From Microbacterium murale (lineage in GTDB: Bacteria; Actinomycetota; Actinomycetes; Actinomycetales; Microbacteriaceae): a stretch of 64,000 bases of DNA. Each line of letters opens with the position of its first letter. Positions within the stretch are counted from its first letter, which is position 1. A model generated the notes under the pieces. The model saw only the letters and a list, made by a program, of their open reading frames with translations, was not told where the DNA came from and made no database searches. Both the position numbers and the translations under genes were made by a program. The stretch covers positions 2,356,001 through 2,420,000 of the forward strand of contig NZ_JAUSXK010000001.1 of NCBI RefSeq assembly GCF_030815955.1, given 5' to 3'. Positions 52,041 to 61,354 of this stretch are shown here, in pieces.

Positions 52041-52083
52041 TATCGAACCGAAACCGTCCGACCTCGAAGGAGAGGGTGCGCCT

Positions 52084-53613
52084 GTGGCCGCTGAAGCCCC
52101 GACACGCAGCTCGCCGAACACGGCACTGGAACTGCATCGTGTCGTCAAGTCCTTCGGACCTGTCGTCGCTCTGCGCTCGGCCAATCTCACTCTGCGATCC
52201 CACTCGATCCACGCGTTGATCGGTGAGAACGGCGCGGGCAAATCGACGATGGTGAAGATCATGGCCGGGCTGTACCGGCGCGACTCCGGTGAGTTCCGCC
52301 TCCACGGGGAGTCCGTCGACTTCACCAGCACCGCTCAGTCGAAGGCCGCCGGCGTCGCGGTCATCTACCAGGAGCCCACGCTCTTCCCCGATCTCTCCGT
52401 CACGGAGAACATCTTCATGGGGCGCCAGCCGACGGGGAGGTTCGGACGCATCGATCGCAAGGCGATGCGTACCGAGGTCGAGGCGATCTTCCAGCGACTC
52501 GGCGTCGGTCTCGACCCCGAGCGGATCACGGAGGGGCTCTCGATCGCCGATCAGCAGATCATCGAGATCGCCAAGGCGATCTCCCTGGATGCGAGCGTGC
52601 TCATCATGGACGAGCCGACCGCGGCGCTCAGCGGCGTCGAGGTCGAGCGGCTGTTCGCCGTGGCCAGGAGCCTTCGCGACGAGGGACGGGCCGTACTGTT
52701 CATCTCCCATCGCTTCAACGAGGTCTTCGATCTCTGCGACACCGTCACCGTCATGCGCGATGGTGCATACGTCGACACGACGGCGATCGCCGACACGACC
52801 GTTGAAGAACTCGTCCATCAGATGGTCGGACGCGACGTCACCGAACTCTTCCCCAAACAGGAAGCCGAGATCGGCGACGCGCTGCTCGAGGTCGAGCACC
52901 TGACGAGCCCCGGCATCTTCCACGACATCTCCTTCACGGTCCGAGCGGGTGAGATCGTCGCCCTTGCGGGGCTCGTCGGCGCCGGCCGCAGCGAGGTCGC
53001 GCGCGCCGTGTTCGGCGTCGACATCTATCGTGAGGGCGAAGTGCGGATGCTGGGAGCAGCTGTTCCGCGCCACAATCCCACCGGGGCCATGCGGGCGGGG
53101 CTCGCGCTGGTGCCGGAGGATCGTCGCAAGCAGGGACTCGTCGTCGATGCCGGCGTCGGTGGAAACATCACTCTCGCGATCCGCAGCCAGCTCGCGAAGT
53201 TCGGCCTCATCACCACTGGCATCGAGAATCGGGCCGCCCGTGAGTGGGCATCGCGGTTGGAGGTGAAGACCCACGCCCTCGACACCGTCGCTGCGACCCT
53301 CTCCGGCGGAAACCAGCAGAAGGTCGTCCTGGCGAAGTGGCTCGCCACGAACCCGCGGGTGCTGATCATCGACGAGCCGACCCGTGGCATCGATGTCGGC
53401 ACGAAGTCCGAGGTGCATCGCCTCCTCTCCCAACTCGCCGGGGAAGGAATGGGCATCCTCATGATCTCCTCCGAGCTGCCAGAAGTCCTCGGAATGGCCG
53501 ACCGCGTCCTGGTCATGCGCGAGGGCCGCATCACTGCGGAGATCTCGCGCGCGGAGGCGACCAGCGAGAACGTCATGTTCGCCGCGACACACGCAACGGA
53601 GCTGCACTCGTGA
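52084..53613 (+). CDS. rhaT: Rhamnose ABC transporter ATPase (double domain)
   Basis: This 509-residue sugar ATPase of the RbsA/AraG class has two nucleotide-binding domains. The first has GENGAGKST (about 44-52), LSIADQQIIEIAKAIS and MDEPTAALS. The second has the degenerate loop GLVGAGRSE usual in this class, then LSGGNQQK and IDEPTRGID. The start is the GTG at 52084, with GAAGGAGAGG ahead of it; an upstream ATG at 52033 lies within the operator region. The order ATPase-permease-permease-binding protein resembles rhizobial rha importers, and the rhamnose enzymes nearby support the substrate. Confidence 0.9.
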   Translation: MAAEAPTRSSPNTALELHRVVKSFGPVVALRSANLTLRSHSIHALIGENGAGKSTMVKIMAGLYRRDSGEFRLHGESVDFTSTAQSKAAGVAVIYQEPTLFPDLSVTENIFMGRQPTGRFGRIDRKAMRTEVEAIFQRLGVGLDPERITEGLSIADQQIIEIAKAISLDASVLIMDEPTAALSGVEVERLFAVARSLRDEGRAVLFISHRFNEVFDLCDTVTVMRDGAYVDTTAIADTTVEELVHQMVGRDVTELFPKQEAEIGDALLEVEHLTSPGIFHDISFTVRAGEIVALAGLVGAGRSEVARAVFGVDIYREGEVRMLGAAVPRHNPTGAMRAGLALVPEDRRKQGLVVDAGVGGNITLAIRSQLAKFGLITTGIENRAAREWASRLEVKTHALDTVAATLSGGNQQKVVLAKWLATNPRVLIIDEPTRGIDVGTKSEVHRLLSQLAGEGMGILMISSELPEVLGMADRVLVMREGRITAEISRAEATSENVMFAATHATELHS

Positions 53614-54635
53614 CCACCACCGCACAGGCACCGGCATCCGGTCTTCGTCACGCACTCGGCGGCGTCGGCCGCGCTCGTGAGTTCGGCATCCTCGCCGCCC
53701 TCGTCGTCGTCGTCATCGCCGCGACGGTGAAGAACCCGAACTTCCTGTTCAGCGCTGATGGGTGGCGCGACCTGCTGCTCACGCCTTCGATCCTCATGCT
53801 CGTCGCGGTCGGCCAGGCGATCGTCATCATCACGCGGAACGTCGACCTCTCTGTCGGATCGGTGATGGGACTCACCGCCTACCTCACCGGTCGGCTGTTC
53901 ATCGACGTGCCGGGCATCCCGATCGTCCTCGTCGTCATCGCCGCAGTGGTCTTCGGTGCGCTCCTCGGGCTCATCAACGGCGCGCTCGTCGCCTTCGCGA
54001 AGGTCCCGGCGATGGTGATCACGCTGGGCACGCTGTATGCCTATCGAGGCATCAATGTGCTGTGGACCGGCAGCGACCGGATCAACGCCTCCGACATGCC
54101 CAAGGAGTTCCTCGGCCTCGGCACCCAGCAGGTGCTCACGATTCCAGTACTGACGATCATCGCGGTGATCGTGCTCGCCCTCGCCGCCTGGTACATGCGC
54201 AACACGAGGGGTGGCCGGGAGTACTACGCCATCGGTTCGGATCCGGCTGCTGCGGAGCTTTACGGTCTGCAGGTCACCCGCCGGGTACTCAGCGCCTTCG
54301 TCCTCTCCGGTGCACTCGCCGGTCTCGCCGGCGTCTTCTATGCCGCCCGCTACGGCTCGATCAGTTCGCAGGCGGGCTCCGGCTGGGAGTTGGATGCGGT
54401 CGGCGCAGCCGTCATCGGCGGCATCGCCATCACCGGCGGCGTCGGCACGGTGTGGGGTGCCGCGATCGGAGCGATGCTCCTGATGACCATCAACCGGGCT
54501 CTGCCGATCCTCGGCATCCCCGACTTCTGGCAGCGCGCCGTCGTCGGCGTGCTCATCATCGGCGCGATCGTGCTCGACCGCGTGCTCGCGGTCCGGCAGA
54601 AACGGCGGCTCATCGAGGCGAGGGACGAATCATGA
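53610..54635 (+). CDS. rhaP: Rhamnose ABC transporter permease 1
   Basis: This 341-residue RbsC-type permease has about eight to ten spans. GQAIVIITRNVDLSVGS (about 70-86) and the late AIGSDPAAAELYGL are family signatures. The GTG start overlaps the ATPase stop codon by four bases. It forms a heteromeric channel with the next gene product, as in two-permease rhamnose systems. Assignment of P versus Q is by order only. Confidence 0.88.
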   Translation: MTTTAQAPASGLRHALGGVGRAREFGILAALVVVVIAATVKNPNFLFSADGWRDLLLTPSILMLVAVGQAIVIITRNVDLSVGSVMGLTAYLTGRLFIDVPGIPIVLVVIAAVVFGALLGLINGALVAFAKVPAMVITLGTLYAYRGINVLWTGSDRINASDMPKEFLGLGTQQVLTIPVLTIIAVIVLALAAWYMRNTRGGREYYAIGSDPAAAELYGLQVTRRVLSAFVLSGALAGLAGVFYAARYGSISSQAGSGWELDAVGAAVIGGIAITGGVGTVWGAAIGAMLLMTINRALPILGIPDFWQRAVVGVLIIGAIVLDRVLAVRQKRRLIEARDES

Positions 54636-55687
54636 CCGCGACAGCATCCACGGCCACCGCCCGCGTCATCCGTGACTACGACAGGCCGCTCTGGCGGCGC
54701 ATCCTGATCACCCGTGAGATGGCGATCATCGCCCTGCTGGTACTCGTCGTGCTCGTCGCATCCGTCACGCTGAAGGGCTTCGCGCAGCCGGTCACGGTGA
54801 ACTACCTCTTCCTGGACATCGCTCCGATCCTGCTCATCGCACTGCCGATGACGCTCATCATGGTGACCGGCGAGATCGACCTGTCGGTCGGCAGCATGGT
54901 CGGCCTCGCGAGCGTCGTCACCGGCGTGCTCACCCAGTCGGGAGCACCGTTCGAGATCGCGGCCCTCGCAGCCCTCGCCGTCGGAGTCATCGGCGGCGCG
55001 GTCAACGGCTTCCTCGTCACGGTCGTCGGATTGCCGTCACTCGCCGTGACGATCGGCACGCTCGCACTGTTCCGCGGTCTCGCGGTCGGTCTCCTCGGCA
55101 CGACAGCCGTGACGGACTTCCCCGAGGTCTGGAAGGACCTGGCCAAGGCGAAGATCGCCGGCACGACGATCCCCTACATCGTCATCCCGTTCCTCGTGCT
55201 GCTGGCGATCTTCATCATCCTGCTGCACTTCACGCCATTCGGTCGTGGAGTGTACGCGATCGGACTCTCGAAGGACGCCGCCCGGTTCTCGGGCGTGCAC
55301 GTCGAGCGGACGAAGTTCATCCTCTTCGTGCTCGCCGGTGCCGTGGCCGCCTTCGCCGGCATCTTCTATACGCTGCGGTTCGGCAGCGCCAGAGGCGACA
55401 ACGCCACCGGGCTCGAACTGCAGGTGATCGCAGCCGTCGTGCTCGGCGGGGTGTCGGTGTTCGGCGGGCGAGGGCAGCTGCACGGCGTCGTCGCCGCTGT
55501 CCTGCTGATCGGCGTGCTCTCCAGCGCATTGCGCCTGGCCGGCGTCACGTCCGACGTCATCAACATCATCACCGGTGGCCTGCTGGTGTTCTCCGTCGTG
55601 GCAGCCAGCCTGCTCGCCTGGGCGCACCGGTTGCGCTCGAAGGCCGGGCCTCCACGACCACGCGTTGCAGCCTCTTCCGCACCATGA
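54632..55687 (+). CDS. rhaQ: Rhamnose ABC transporter permease 2
   Basis: This 351-residue RbsC-type permease carries PMTLIMVTGEIDLSVGSMVGL (split near residues 70-90) and AIGLSKDAARFSGV, the counterparts of the signatures in permease 1. Its ATG overlaps the preceding stop. The C-terminal tail is basic and Pro/Ala-rich. A gap of 55 bases, containing GAAAGGAAG, leads to the binding-protein gene. Confidence 0.88.
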   Translation: MTATASTATARVIRDYDRPLWRRILITREMAIIALLVLVVLVASVTLKGFAQPVTVNYLFLDIAPILLIALPMTLIMVTGEIDLSVGSMVGLASVVTGVLTQSGAPFEIAALAALAVGVIGGAVNGFLVTVVGLPSLAVTIGTLALFRGLAVGLLGTTAVTDFPEVWKDLAKAKIAGTTIPYIVIPFLVLLAIFIILLHFTPFGRGVYAIGLSKDAARFSGVHVERTKFILFVLAGAVAAFAGIFYTLRFGSARGDNATGLELQVIAAVVLGGVSVFGGRGQLHGVVAAVLLIGVLSSALRLAGVTSDVINIITGGLLVFSVVAASLLAWAHRLRSKAGPPRPRVAASSAP

Positions 55688-55742
55688 GGCAGCCTCTTGC
55701 CGCAGGCATCCGTCTGCGGTGAATTCCACGAAAGGAAGAACA

Positions 55743-56789
55743 ATGAAGTTTTCACGCAAGCGTGTCACTGCATTCGCTGCTGTGGCTGTCGCCGCGGCAC
55801 TCGTGTTGACCGGCTGCGCCGACACCGGAGGCGGCACGGGCGGCGGCGATGGCGGCGGGTCAGAGGGCGGTTCGGACAACCTGACGATCACATTCCTGCC
55901 GAAGAACCTCGGCAACCCGTACTTCGACACCTCGAGCAAGGGCGGCAAGACTGCGGTCGAGGAGATCGGCGGCACCTTCGCCGAGGTCGGGCCTGCGGAG
56001 GCGACCCCTGACGGCCAGGTGAGTTACATCAACACCGCTACTCAGCAGGGAGTCGGGGCGCTCGTCGTCTCGGCGAACGACCCTCAGGCCATCTGCGACG
56101 CACTGAATGAGGCACGCGACGCCGGTGTGAAGGTCGTCACGTTCGACTCCGACACGAACCCCGACTGCCGCGACCTGTTCATCAACCAGGCCGATGCCGA
56201 GGGCATCGCCAAGGTCCAGGTCGACCTGATCGCCGATCAGATCGGCGGAGCAGGCGAGGTCGCGGTGCTCTCCGCATCGGCGAACGCGACGAACCAGAAC
56301 GCCTGGATCGACCTGATGACGGAGTATGTCGCCAGTGAGTACCCTGACATCACGCTCGTCGAGACCGTCTACGGCGACGACGACGATCAGACCTCGTTCG
56401 ACAAGACGGCGGCACTGCTGCAGACGCACCCGAACCTGAAGGGCATCATCTCGCCCACGACGGTCGGCATCGCAGCTGCTGCACGTTACCTCTCCACCTC
56501 GGACTACAAGGGCACGGTGGCGCTGACGGGCCTCGGCACGCCGAACCAGATGCGCGAATACGTCGAGGACGGCACCGTCACCGCGTTCGCGCTGTGGAAC
56601 CCGGAGGAGCTCGGCTACCTGTCCGCCTACGCGGCTGCCGCACTCATCCAGGGCGACATCACCGGCGCCGAGGGCGACACCTTCGAAGCGGGTGACCTCG
56701 GTGAGTACACCGTCGGCGCGGACGGCACCGTTCTGCTCGGCGACCCGTTCGAGTTCAACGCGGACAACATCGGCGACTTCGACTTCTGA
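55743..56789 (+). CDS. rhaS: Rhamnose ABC substrate-binding lipoprotein
   Basis: This 348-residue RbsB-like binding protein has a type II signal peptide and lipobox VLTGC (C25), followed by a Gly/Ser linker. Segments such as ITFLPKNLGNPYFDTSSKGG (split near residues 48-67), GALVVSANDPQAICDALNEA and VTFDSDTNPDCRDLFINQA are typical of RhaS. It is the last gene of the importer operon, unlike the other transporters here where the binding protein is first. A strong terminator follows. Confidence 0.92.
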   Translation: MKFSRKRVTAFAAVAVAAALVLTGCADTGGGTGGGDGGGSEGGSDNLTITFLPKNLGNPYFDTSSKGGKTAVEEIGGTFAEVGPAEATPDGQVSYINTATQQGVGALVVSANDPQAICDALNEARDAGVKVVTFDSDTNPDCRDLFINQADAEGIAKVQVDLIADQIGGAGEVAVLSASANATNQNAWIDLMTEYVASEYPDITLVETVYGDDDDQTSFDKTAALLQTHPNLKGIISPTTVGIAAAARYLSTSDYKGTVALTGLGTPNQMREYVEDGTVTAFALWNPEELGYLSAYAAAALIQGDITGAEGDTFEAGDLGEYTVGADGTVLLGDPFEFNADNIGDFDF

Positions 56790-56814
56790 GTCGGCTCTCA
56801 CTGAGTTCAGTATC

Positions 56815-56847
56815 GGGCGCCCTGGGCTTCGGCTCCGGGCGCCCTTT
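56815..56847 (+). terminator. Intrinsic terminator with TTCG loop after rhaS
   Basis: GGGCGCCC and its complement frame a TTCG-capped extension, giving about 13 bp of stem with one mismatch, followed by TTT. It ends the rhamnose importer transcript. Confidence 0.75.
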
Positions 56848-56852
56848 CCGTG

Positions 56853-56957
56853 TACGGATGGCCGTCGAAAATACGGATGGCGGTCGAGAATACGGTTTCT
56901 CGCCCGCCATCCGTGCATCTCGCCCGCCATCCGTGCATCTCGCCCGCCATCCGTGCA
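56853..56957. repeat. Mirror-image tandem repeat array between converging rha operons
   Basis: Two 19-base units starting TACGGATGGC (56853-56871, 56872-56890) are followed after seven bases by three identical 20-base units ending CCGCCATCCGTGCA (56898-56917, 56918-56937, 56938-56957). The right units are close to the reverse complement of the left ones. The inner pair can fold into a 16-bp stem (56874-56889 with 56898-56913, one mismatch) around an 8-base loop. No gene is supported here. It probably works as a two-way terminator whose arms have multiplied. Confidence 0.8.
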
Positions 56958-56988
56958 TTTCGACTGACGGGTCTGGCAGAGGGACGAG

Positions 56989-58401
56989 TCAGCGCGGATC
57001 GAAGCGTTCGGGTTCGTGTGTCCGTGCGACGAGCCCGCGGAGTTCCTCGAGCGTCGCGGGCGCGGCACCGAGGGCGCGAGCCTGAACGAGCACGTTGCCC
57101 AGCGCGGTCGCCTCGACGGGGCCGGCCAGAACGGGAAGACCCGAGCGGTCCGCGGTCGCCTGGCAGAGCAACCGGTTGAGCGACCCGCCGCCGACGAGAT
57201 GGATGCTGTCAAGCTCGCGCTCTGAGAGATCGGCCGCCGTCTGAACCGCTGCGGCGAAGGCGGCGGCGATCGACTCGACGATCGTGCGGGCGAATGCTGC
57301 TCGGCTCTCCGGTACGTCCGAGCCCTGAGCGCGCAGCAACGCGGCGATGCGCGCAGGCATGTCGCCGGGAGCACTCAACGACGAGTCGTTGGCGTCGAAA
57401 AGGGCGATCGCGCCGGTCACTGCGGACGCGGAGCTCAGCAGTTCGGACAGATCGATCGCCGCGCCGTCCTCCGCCTCCCATGCCCGGACCGTCTCGCTGA
57501 GCAGCCAGAGCCCGGTGACATTGTGGAGGAAGCGGTAGCGTCCGTCGACGCCGAGTTCGTGCGTGAAGTTCGCCTCGCGCGCAGCATCCGTCAGAACCGG
57601 TTCGGCGAGCTCCACGCCGACGAGACCCCACGTACCGCAGGAGATGTACGCCGCGTTCGGCGAGACCATCGGCACGGCGACGACGGCGGATGCCGTGTCA
57701 TGCGAGCCGACCGTGATGACGGGGAGATCCTTGCCGATGCGTGCAGCGAGTTCAGGGCTCAGCCTCCCGATCGCCGAACCGGGGTCGACCAGTGCCGGGA
57801 GCGCTGCGGTCGGGATGCCGAGGCGATGTGCCAGCTCGGCATCCCACTCGCCGGAGCGCACACCGAGCAGGCCGGTCGTCGAGGCGTTCGTGCGCTCGGC
57901 GACACGAGCACCGGTCAGAAGGTATGCGATCAGATCCGGGATGAGCAGAGCAGCGTCCGCGTCCGCGAGACGTGCATCGACGCGGTACTGGTACAGCGTG
58001 TTGAACGGCAGGAACTGCAGTCCGTTCCGCTGGTACAGCTCGCTGAACGGGACGATCTCGTGCACCTCGGTGACGCCCTGTTCAGAGCGCGGATCACGAT
58101 AGTGGAACGGCTGCGCGAGCAGCTCGCCGTCGCGCAGCAGGCCGTAGTCCACGGCCCAGGAATCGATGCCGATGCTCTCGATCGCGGGTTCGCGGCTCAC
58201 CGCCGCAGTCAGGCCCTCCAAGATGTGGCCGTAGAGCGCGTCGAAATCCCAGTGCAGGCCGTCTTCGCGCTCGACGGGCCCGTTCGGGAATCGGGTGACG
58301 AGCTCGAGATCGAGCGCGTCGTCGCCGACGCGCCCGATCATGACGCGTCCGCTGGTCGCGCCCAGGTCGACTGCCGCGACCGCGCGGACGCTCCCTGTCA
58401 T
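56989..58401 (-). CDS. rhaB: L-rhamnulokinase (FGGY family)
   Basis: This 470-residue kinase phosphorylates L-rhamnulose to L-rhamnulose 1-phosphate. The FGGY fold shows DLGATSGRVM (12-21) for phosphate binding, SIGIDSWAVDYGLL (about 77-90) and the ATP-site segment HLVGGGSLNRLLCQATA (near 405-420). Length is close to E. coli RhaB. It overlaps rhaD by four bases and ends the catabolic operon. Its 3-prime end faces the repeat array shared with the importer operon. Confidence 0.94.
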   Translation of the reverse strand: MTGSVRAVAAVDLGATSGRVMIGRVGDDALDLELVTRFPNGPVEREDGLHWDFDALYGHILEGLTAAVSREPAIESIGIDSWAVDYGLLRDGELLAQPFHYRDPRSEQGVTEVHEIVPFSELYQRNGLQFLPFNTLYQYRVDARLADADAALLIPDLIAYLLTGARVAERTNASTTGLLGVRSGEWDAELAHRLGIPTAALPALVDPGSAIGRLSPELAARIGKDLPVITVGSHDTASAVVAVPMVSPNAAYISCGTWGLVGVELAEPVLTDAAREANFTHELGVDGRYRFLHNVTGLWLLSETVRAWEAEDGAAIDLSELLSSASAVTGAIALFDANDSSLSAPGDMPARIAALLRAQGSDVPESRAAFARTIVESIAAAFAAAVQTAADLSERELDSIHLVGGGSLNRLLCQATADRSGLPVLAGPVEATALGNVLVQARALGAAPATLEELRGLVARTHEPERFDPR

Positions 58402-60434
58402 CGCAGGAACGCTGCCGCGACGCCGGAGTCGACCGGGATGTGCAGGCCGGTGGTACGACTGAGCTCCGGGCCGGTGAGCACATACACGGCATCCGCGACG
58501 TTCTCCGGCACGACCTCGCGCTTGAGGATCGTGCGGTTCGCGTAGAACTGGCCGAGGTCCTTCTCTTCGACGCCGTAGGTCGCGGCGCGGTTCGCGCCCC
58601 AGCCGGAGGCGAAGATGCCTGAGCCGCGCACGACGCCGTCCGGATTGATGCCATTGACGCGGATGCCGAACTCGCCGAGCTCAACAGCCAGCAGACGCAC
58701 CTGATGGGCCTGGTCGGCCTTGGTCGCCGAGTAGGCGATGTTGTTCGGCCCGGCGAAGACGGAGTTCTTCGAGGAGATGTAGATGATGTCGCCGCCGAGC
58801 TTCTGGTCGATGAGCACCTTGGCAGCGGCCTTCGACACGAGGAAGGAGCCCTTCGCCATGACGTCGTGCTGCAGGTCCCAGTCCTTCTCGGTGGTCTCCA
58901 GCAGCGGCTTCGACAGCGAGAGCCCGGCGTTGTTGACGACGAGGTCCACGCCGCCGAAGGCGAGCACGGCATCGTTCAGCGCTGCCTGCACGGCGTCAGC
59001 ATCCGCGACGTTGGCGGCGACGCCGATCGCGACGTCTGTGCCCCCGAGTTCGGCGGCGGCGGCCTGCGCCTTCTCGAGGTCGAGGTCGGCGACGACGACG
59101 CACGCGCCCTCCGCGGCGAGACGGGTGGCGATGGCCTTGCCGATGCCGGATGCCGCGCCCGTGACGAACGCGATGCGGCCCTGGTGCGACTTCGGCTTCG
59201 GCATCCGCTGCAGCTTCGCCTCCTCCAGCGCCCAGTACTCGATGTTGAACTTCTCGGCATCCGAGATGGGCGAGTACGTGGAGAGCGCCTCCGCACCGCG
59301 CATGACGTTGATGGCATTGACGTAGAACTCGCCGGCCACGCGTGCGGTCTGCTTGTTCGCACCGTACGAGAACATGCCGACGCCGGGGATGAGGACGATC
59401 AACGGGTCGGCGCCACGGATCGCCGGGCTCTCGGCCGTCGCGTGCGCGTCGTAGTACGCCTGGTAGCCGGCCCGGTACTCGGTGTGCAGTTCGTGCAGGC
59501 GCGCGATCTGCTCGTCGACGGACGCCGTGCGGGGAAGGTCGAGGATGAGCGGCTTGACCTTCGTGCGAAGGAAGTGGTCGGGGCAGCTGGTGCCCAGCGC
59601 GGCCAGGGTCGGCGCGTTCTCGGATGCCAGGAAGTCGAGCACGACGTCCGAATCGGTGAAGTGACCGACCATCGGCTTGTCCGTCGACGCGATGCCGCGG
59701 ATCGTACCGGCGAGCGCGGCCGCGCGCTCGCGCCGCTCCTCCGCCGGCAACGCTTCGAATCCCGCCCGCACGCCGCCGAACGGGTCGGTCTTCCCGTTCG
59801 CGTCGATGTAGGCGGCGGCGGTGTCGATGATCCACAGCGAGTTGGCTTCCGCCTCCTCGGAAGTGTCGCCCCATGCAGTGATGCCGTGGCCGCCGAGGAT
59901 CGTTCCGATCGCGTGCGGGTTCGCCTTCTTGATCTCCGCGATGTCGAGGCCGAGCTGGAAGCCGGGGCGGCGCCACGGGACCCAGACGACCTTGTCGCCG
60001 AAGATCTTCGCGGTCAGTTCCTCACCGTCGGCGGCCGTGGCGATAGCGATGCCGGAGTCGGGATGCAGGTGATCGACGTGTGCAGCATCCACAAGTCCGT
60101 GCATGGCGGTGTCGATGGACGGTGCGGCGCCGCCCTTGCCGTGCAGGCAGTAGTCGAACGCGGCGACCATCTCGTCTTCGCGGTCGATTCCGGGGTAGAC
60201 GTCGACGAGGGCGCGGAAGCGGTCGAGTCGCAGGACTGCGAGGCCCTGCTCCTTCAGCGTGCCGAGGTCTCCGCCGGAGCCCTTGACCCACAGCAGCTCG
60301 ACGGGCTGGCCGGTGACAGGGTCGGTCTCGGTGCCCTTGGCTGAGGTGTTGCCGCCGGCGTAGTTCGTGTTCTTCGGATCTGCGCCGAGGCGGTTGCTGC
60401 GCGCGATGAGGGCGGCTGCGGTGGATTCAGGCAT
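58398..60434 (-). CDS. rhaD: Bifunctional rhamnulose-1-phosphate aldolase / L-lactaldehyde dehydrogenase
   Basis: This 678-residue fusion has two domains. The N-terminal class II aldolase domain has the metal-site cluster HVDHLHPDS (about 119-127) and splits L-rhamnulose 1-phosphate into DHAP and L-lactaldehyde. The C-terminal short-chain dehydrogenase domain shows VTGAASGIGKAIA (near 430), the YISSKNS serine and YSATKADQ (Tyr-Lys pair), and oxidises lactaldehyde to lactate. This fused enzyme replaces the separate E. coli RhaD plus AldA. AAGGACC precedes the ATG at 60434; open sequence further upstream is non-coding. Confidence 0.93.
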   Translation of the reverse strand: MPESTAAALIARSNRLGADPKNTNYAGGNTSAKGTETDPVTGQPVELLWVKGSGGDLGTLKEQGLAVLRLDRFRALVDVYPGIDREDEMVAAFDYCLHGKGGAAPSIDTAMHGLVDAAHVDHLHPDSGIAIATAADGEELTAKIFGDKVVWVPWRRPGFQLGLDIAEIKKANPHAIGTILGGHGITAWGDTSEEAEANSLWIIDTAAAYIDANGKTDPFGGVRAGFEALPAEERRERAAALAGTIRGIASTDKPMVGHFTDSDVVLDFLASENAPTLAALGTSCPDHFLRTKVKPLILDLPRTASVDEQIARLHELHTEYRAGYQAYYDAHATAESPAIRGADPLIVLIPGVGMFSYGANKQTARVAGEFYVNAINVMRGAEALSTYSPISDAEKFNIEYWALEEAKLQRMPKPKSHQGRIAFVTGAASGIGKAIATRLAAEGACVVVADLDLEKAQAAAAELGGTDVAIGVAANVADADAVQAALNDAVLAFGGVDLVVNNAGLSLSKPLLETTEKDWDLQHDVMAKGSFLVSKAAAKVLIDQKLGGDIIYISSKNSVFAGPNNIAYSATKADQAHQVRLLAVELGEFGIRVNGINPDGVVRGSGIFASGWGANRAATYGVEEKDLGQFYANRTILKREVVPENVADAVYVLTGPELSRTTGLHIPVDSGVAAAFLR

Positions 60435-60453
60435 GCGTGGTCCTTGGGTCGAT

Positions 60454-61350
60454 TCAATGAGCGAGGGTCTCGTCATCCGCAGGCGCGGTGACGGGGCTGT
60501 GGGGAAGGCGACGGATGCGGTCGGCGAACCGATCGATGGATGCCGTGGCCGACGCCAGCTCGGGACGGTTGAGGTGCCCGTGGGTCGTGCCCGGTTCGGT
60601 GGAGACATCGACCTCGACACCGGCGGCGTCGAGCGCACGGGCGAAGGCCTCGCCGGACACGCGGAGCTCGTCGGTCTCGTCGTTGATCATGATCGTCGCC
60701 GGGAACCCGGTCAGCTCGGAGGTGGAAGCGGTGCCGGGGATCGCGTACACGTCAGCACCCTGAGCGGGTCCGCCGAGGTAGTTCTCGTACATACCGAGCA
60801 CCGCGTCAGGTCCGAAGCGGTCCGACTCCGGATCGGCATCGAGCAGTGCCCGCATCACGGCATCCGGGGCATCCTGCACCGCGTGGAGGGTCGGATAGGC
60901 GAGCACCGCGAGAGCAGGCGCCGGGCCGCCGGCATGCGTCAGGCGCAGCGCGGCGCCCGCGGCCAGGTTCCCGCCCGCGCTCGCGCCGCCGAGCGCCCAC
61001 GCGCCGTCGGCGAGACCGGAGCCGAGCGCCCACCGGAACGCGAAGACGATCTCATCGTGCGCCACCGGGTAGTGCACGCCGCCGCGGCCCGGTAGGCCGA
61101 GCAGGTCGTTCCGCACGGCCGACGTCGGAGCGAGGTGGTAGTCCACGCTCACGACGGCGATCCCGCGCTCGGCGAACGAGCGGCTCACCCAGTCGCCCTC
61201 CGGCATGTCGAGCTCGCCACCGGCGAACCCCCCGCCGTGCACCCAGACCAGGCCGGGCCCGGTGGCTGCGGACGGTGCGTACGTGCGGACCCGGAGTGAA
61301 CCGTGCGGGCCATCCAGCTCGCGTTCGGCGACCTCGATGTGTGCGCTCAT
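60454..61350 (-). CDS. Alpha/beta hydrolase of the HSL/acetylesterase family in the rhamnose operon
   Basis: This 298-residue esterase has the oxyanion motif HGGG (38-41), nucleophile GASAG (S124) and a late histidine in TTHGHLNRPE. No signal peptide is present. The start at 61350 lies four bases after the rhaI stop codon, so it belongs to the operon rhaM-rhaI-esterase-rhaD-rhaB. It is not part of the standard pathway. A plausible role is removal of acyl groups from esterified rhamnose taken up from plant material; that is inference. Confidence 0.87.
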   Translation of the reverse strand: MSAHIEVAERELDGPHGSLRVRTYAPSAATGPGLVWVHGGGFAGGELDMPEGDWVSRSFAERGIAVVSVDYHLAPTSAVRNDLLGLPGRGGVHYPVAHDEIVFAFRWALGSGLADGAWALGGASAGGNLAAGAALRLTHAGGPAPALAVLAYPTLHAVQDAPDAVMRALLDADPESDRFGPDAVLGMYENYLGGPAQGADVYAIPGTASTSELTGFPATIMINDETDELRVSGEAFARALDAAGVEVDVSTEPGTTHGHLNRPELASATASIDRFADRIRRLPHSPVTAPADDETLAH

Positions 61351-61354
61351 CGGG

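Noticed and set aside
52033..52083. ATG at 52033 as the start of the rhamnose ATPase
   Set aside because: It lies inside the operator and has no ribosome site. The GTG at 52084 has GAAGGAGAGG at good spacing and begins where homologous ATPases usually do.
56853..56957. CRISPR-like array
   Set aside because: The units are directly adjacent with no spacers, come in opposite orientations on the two sides, and there are no cas genes.
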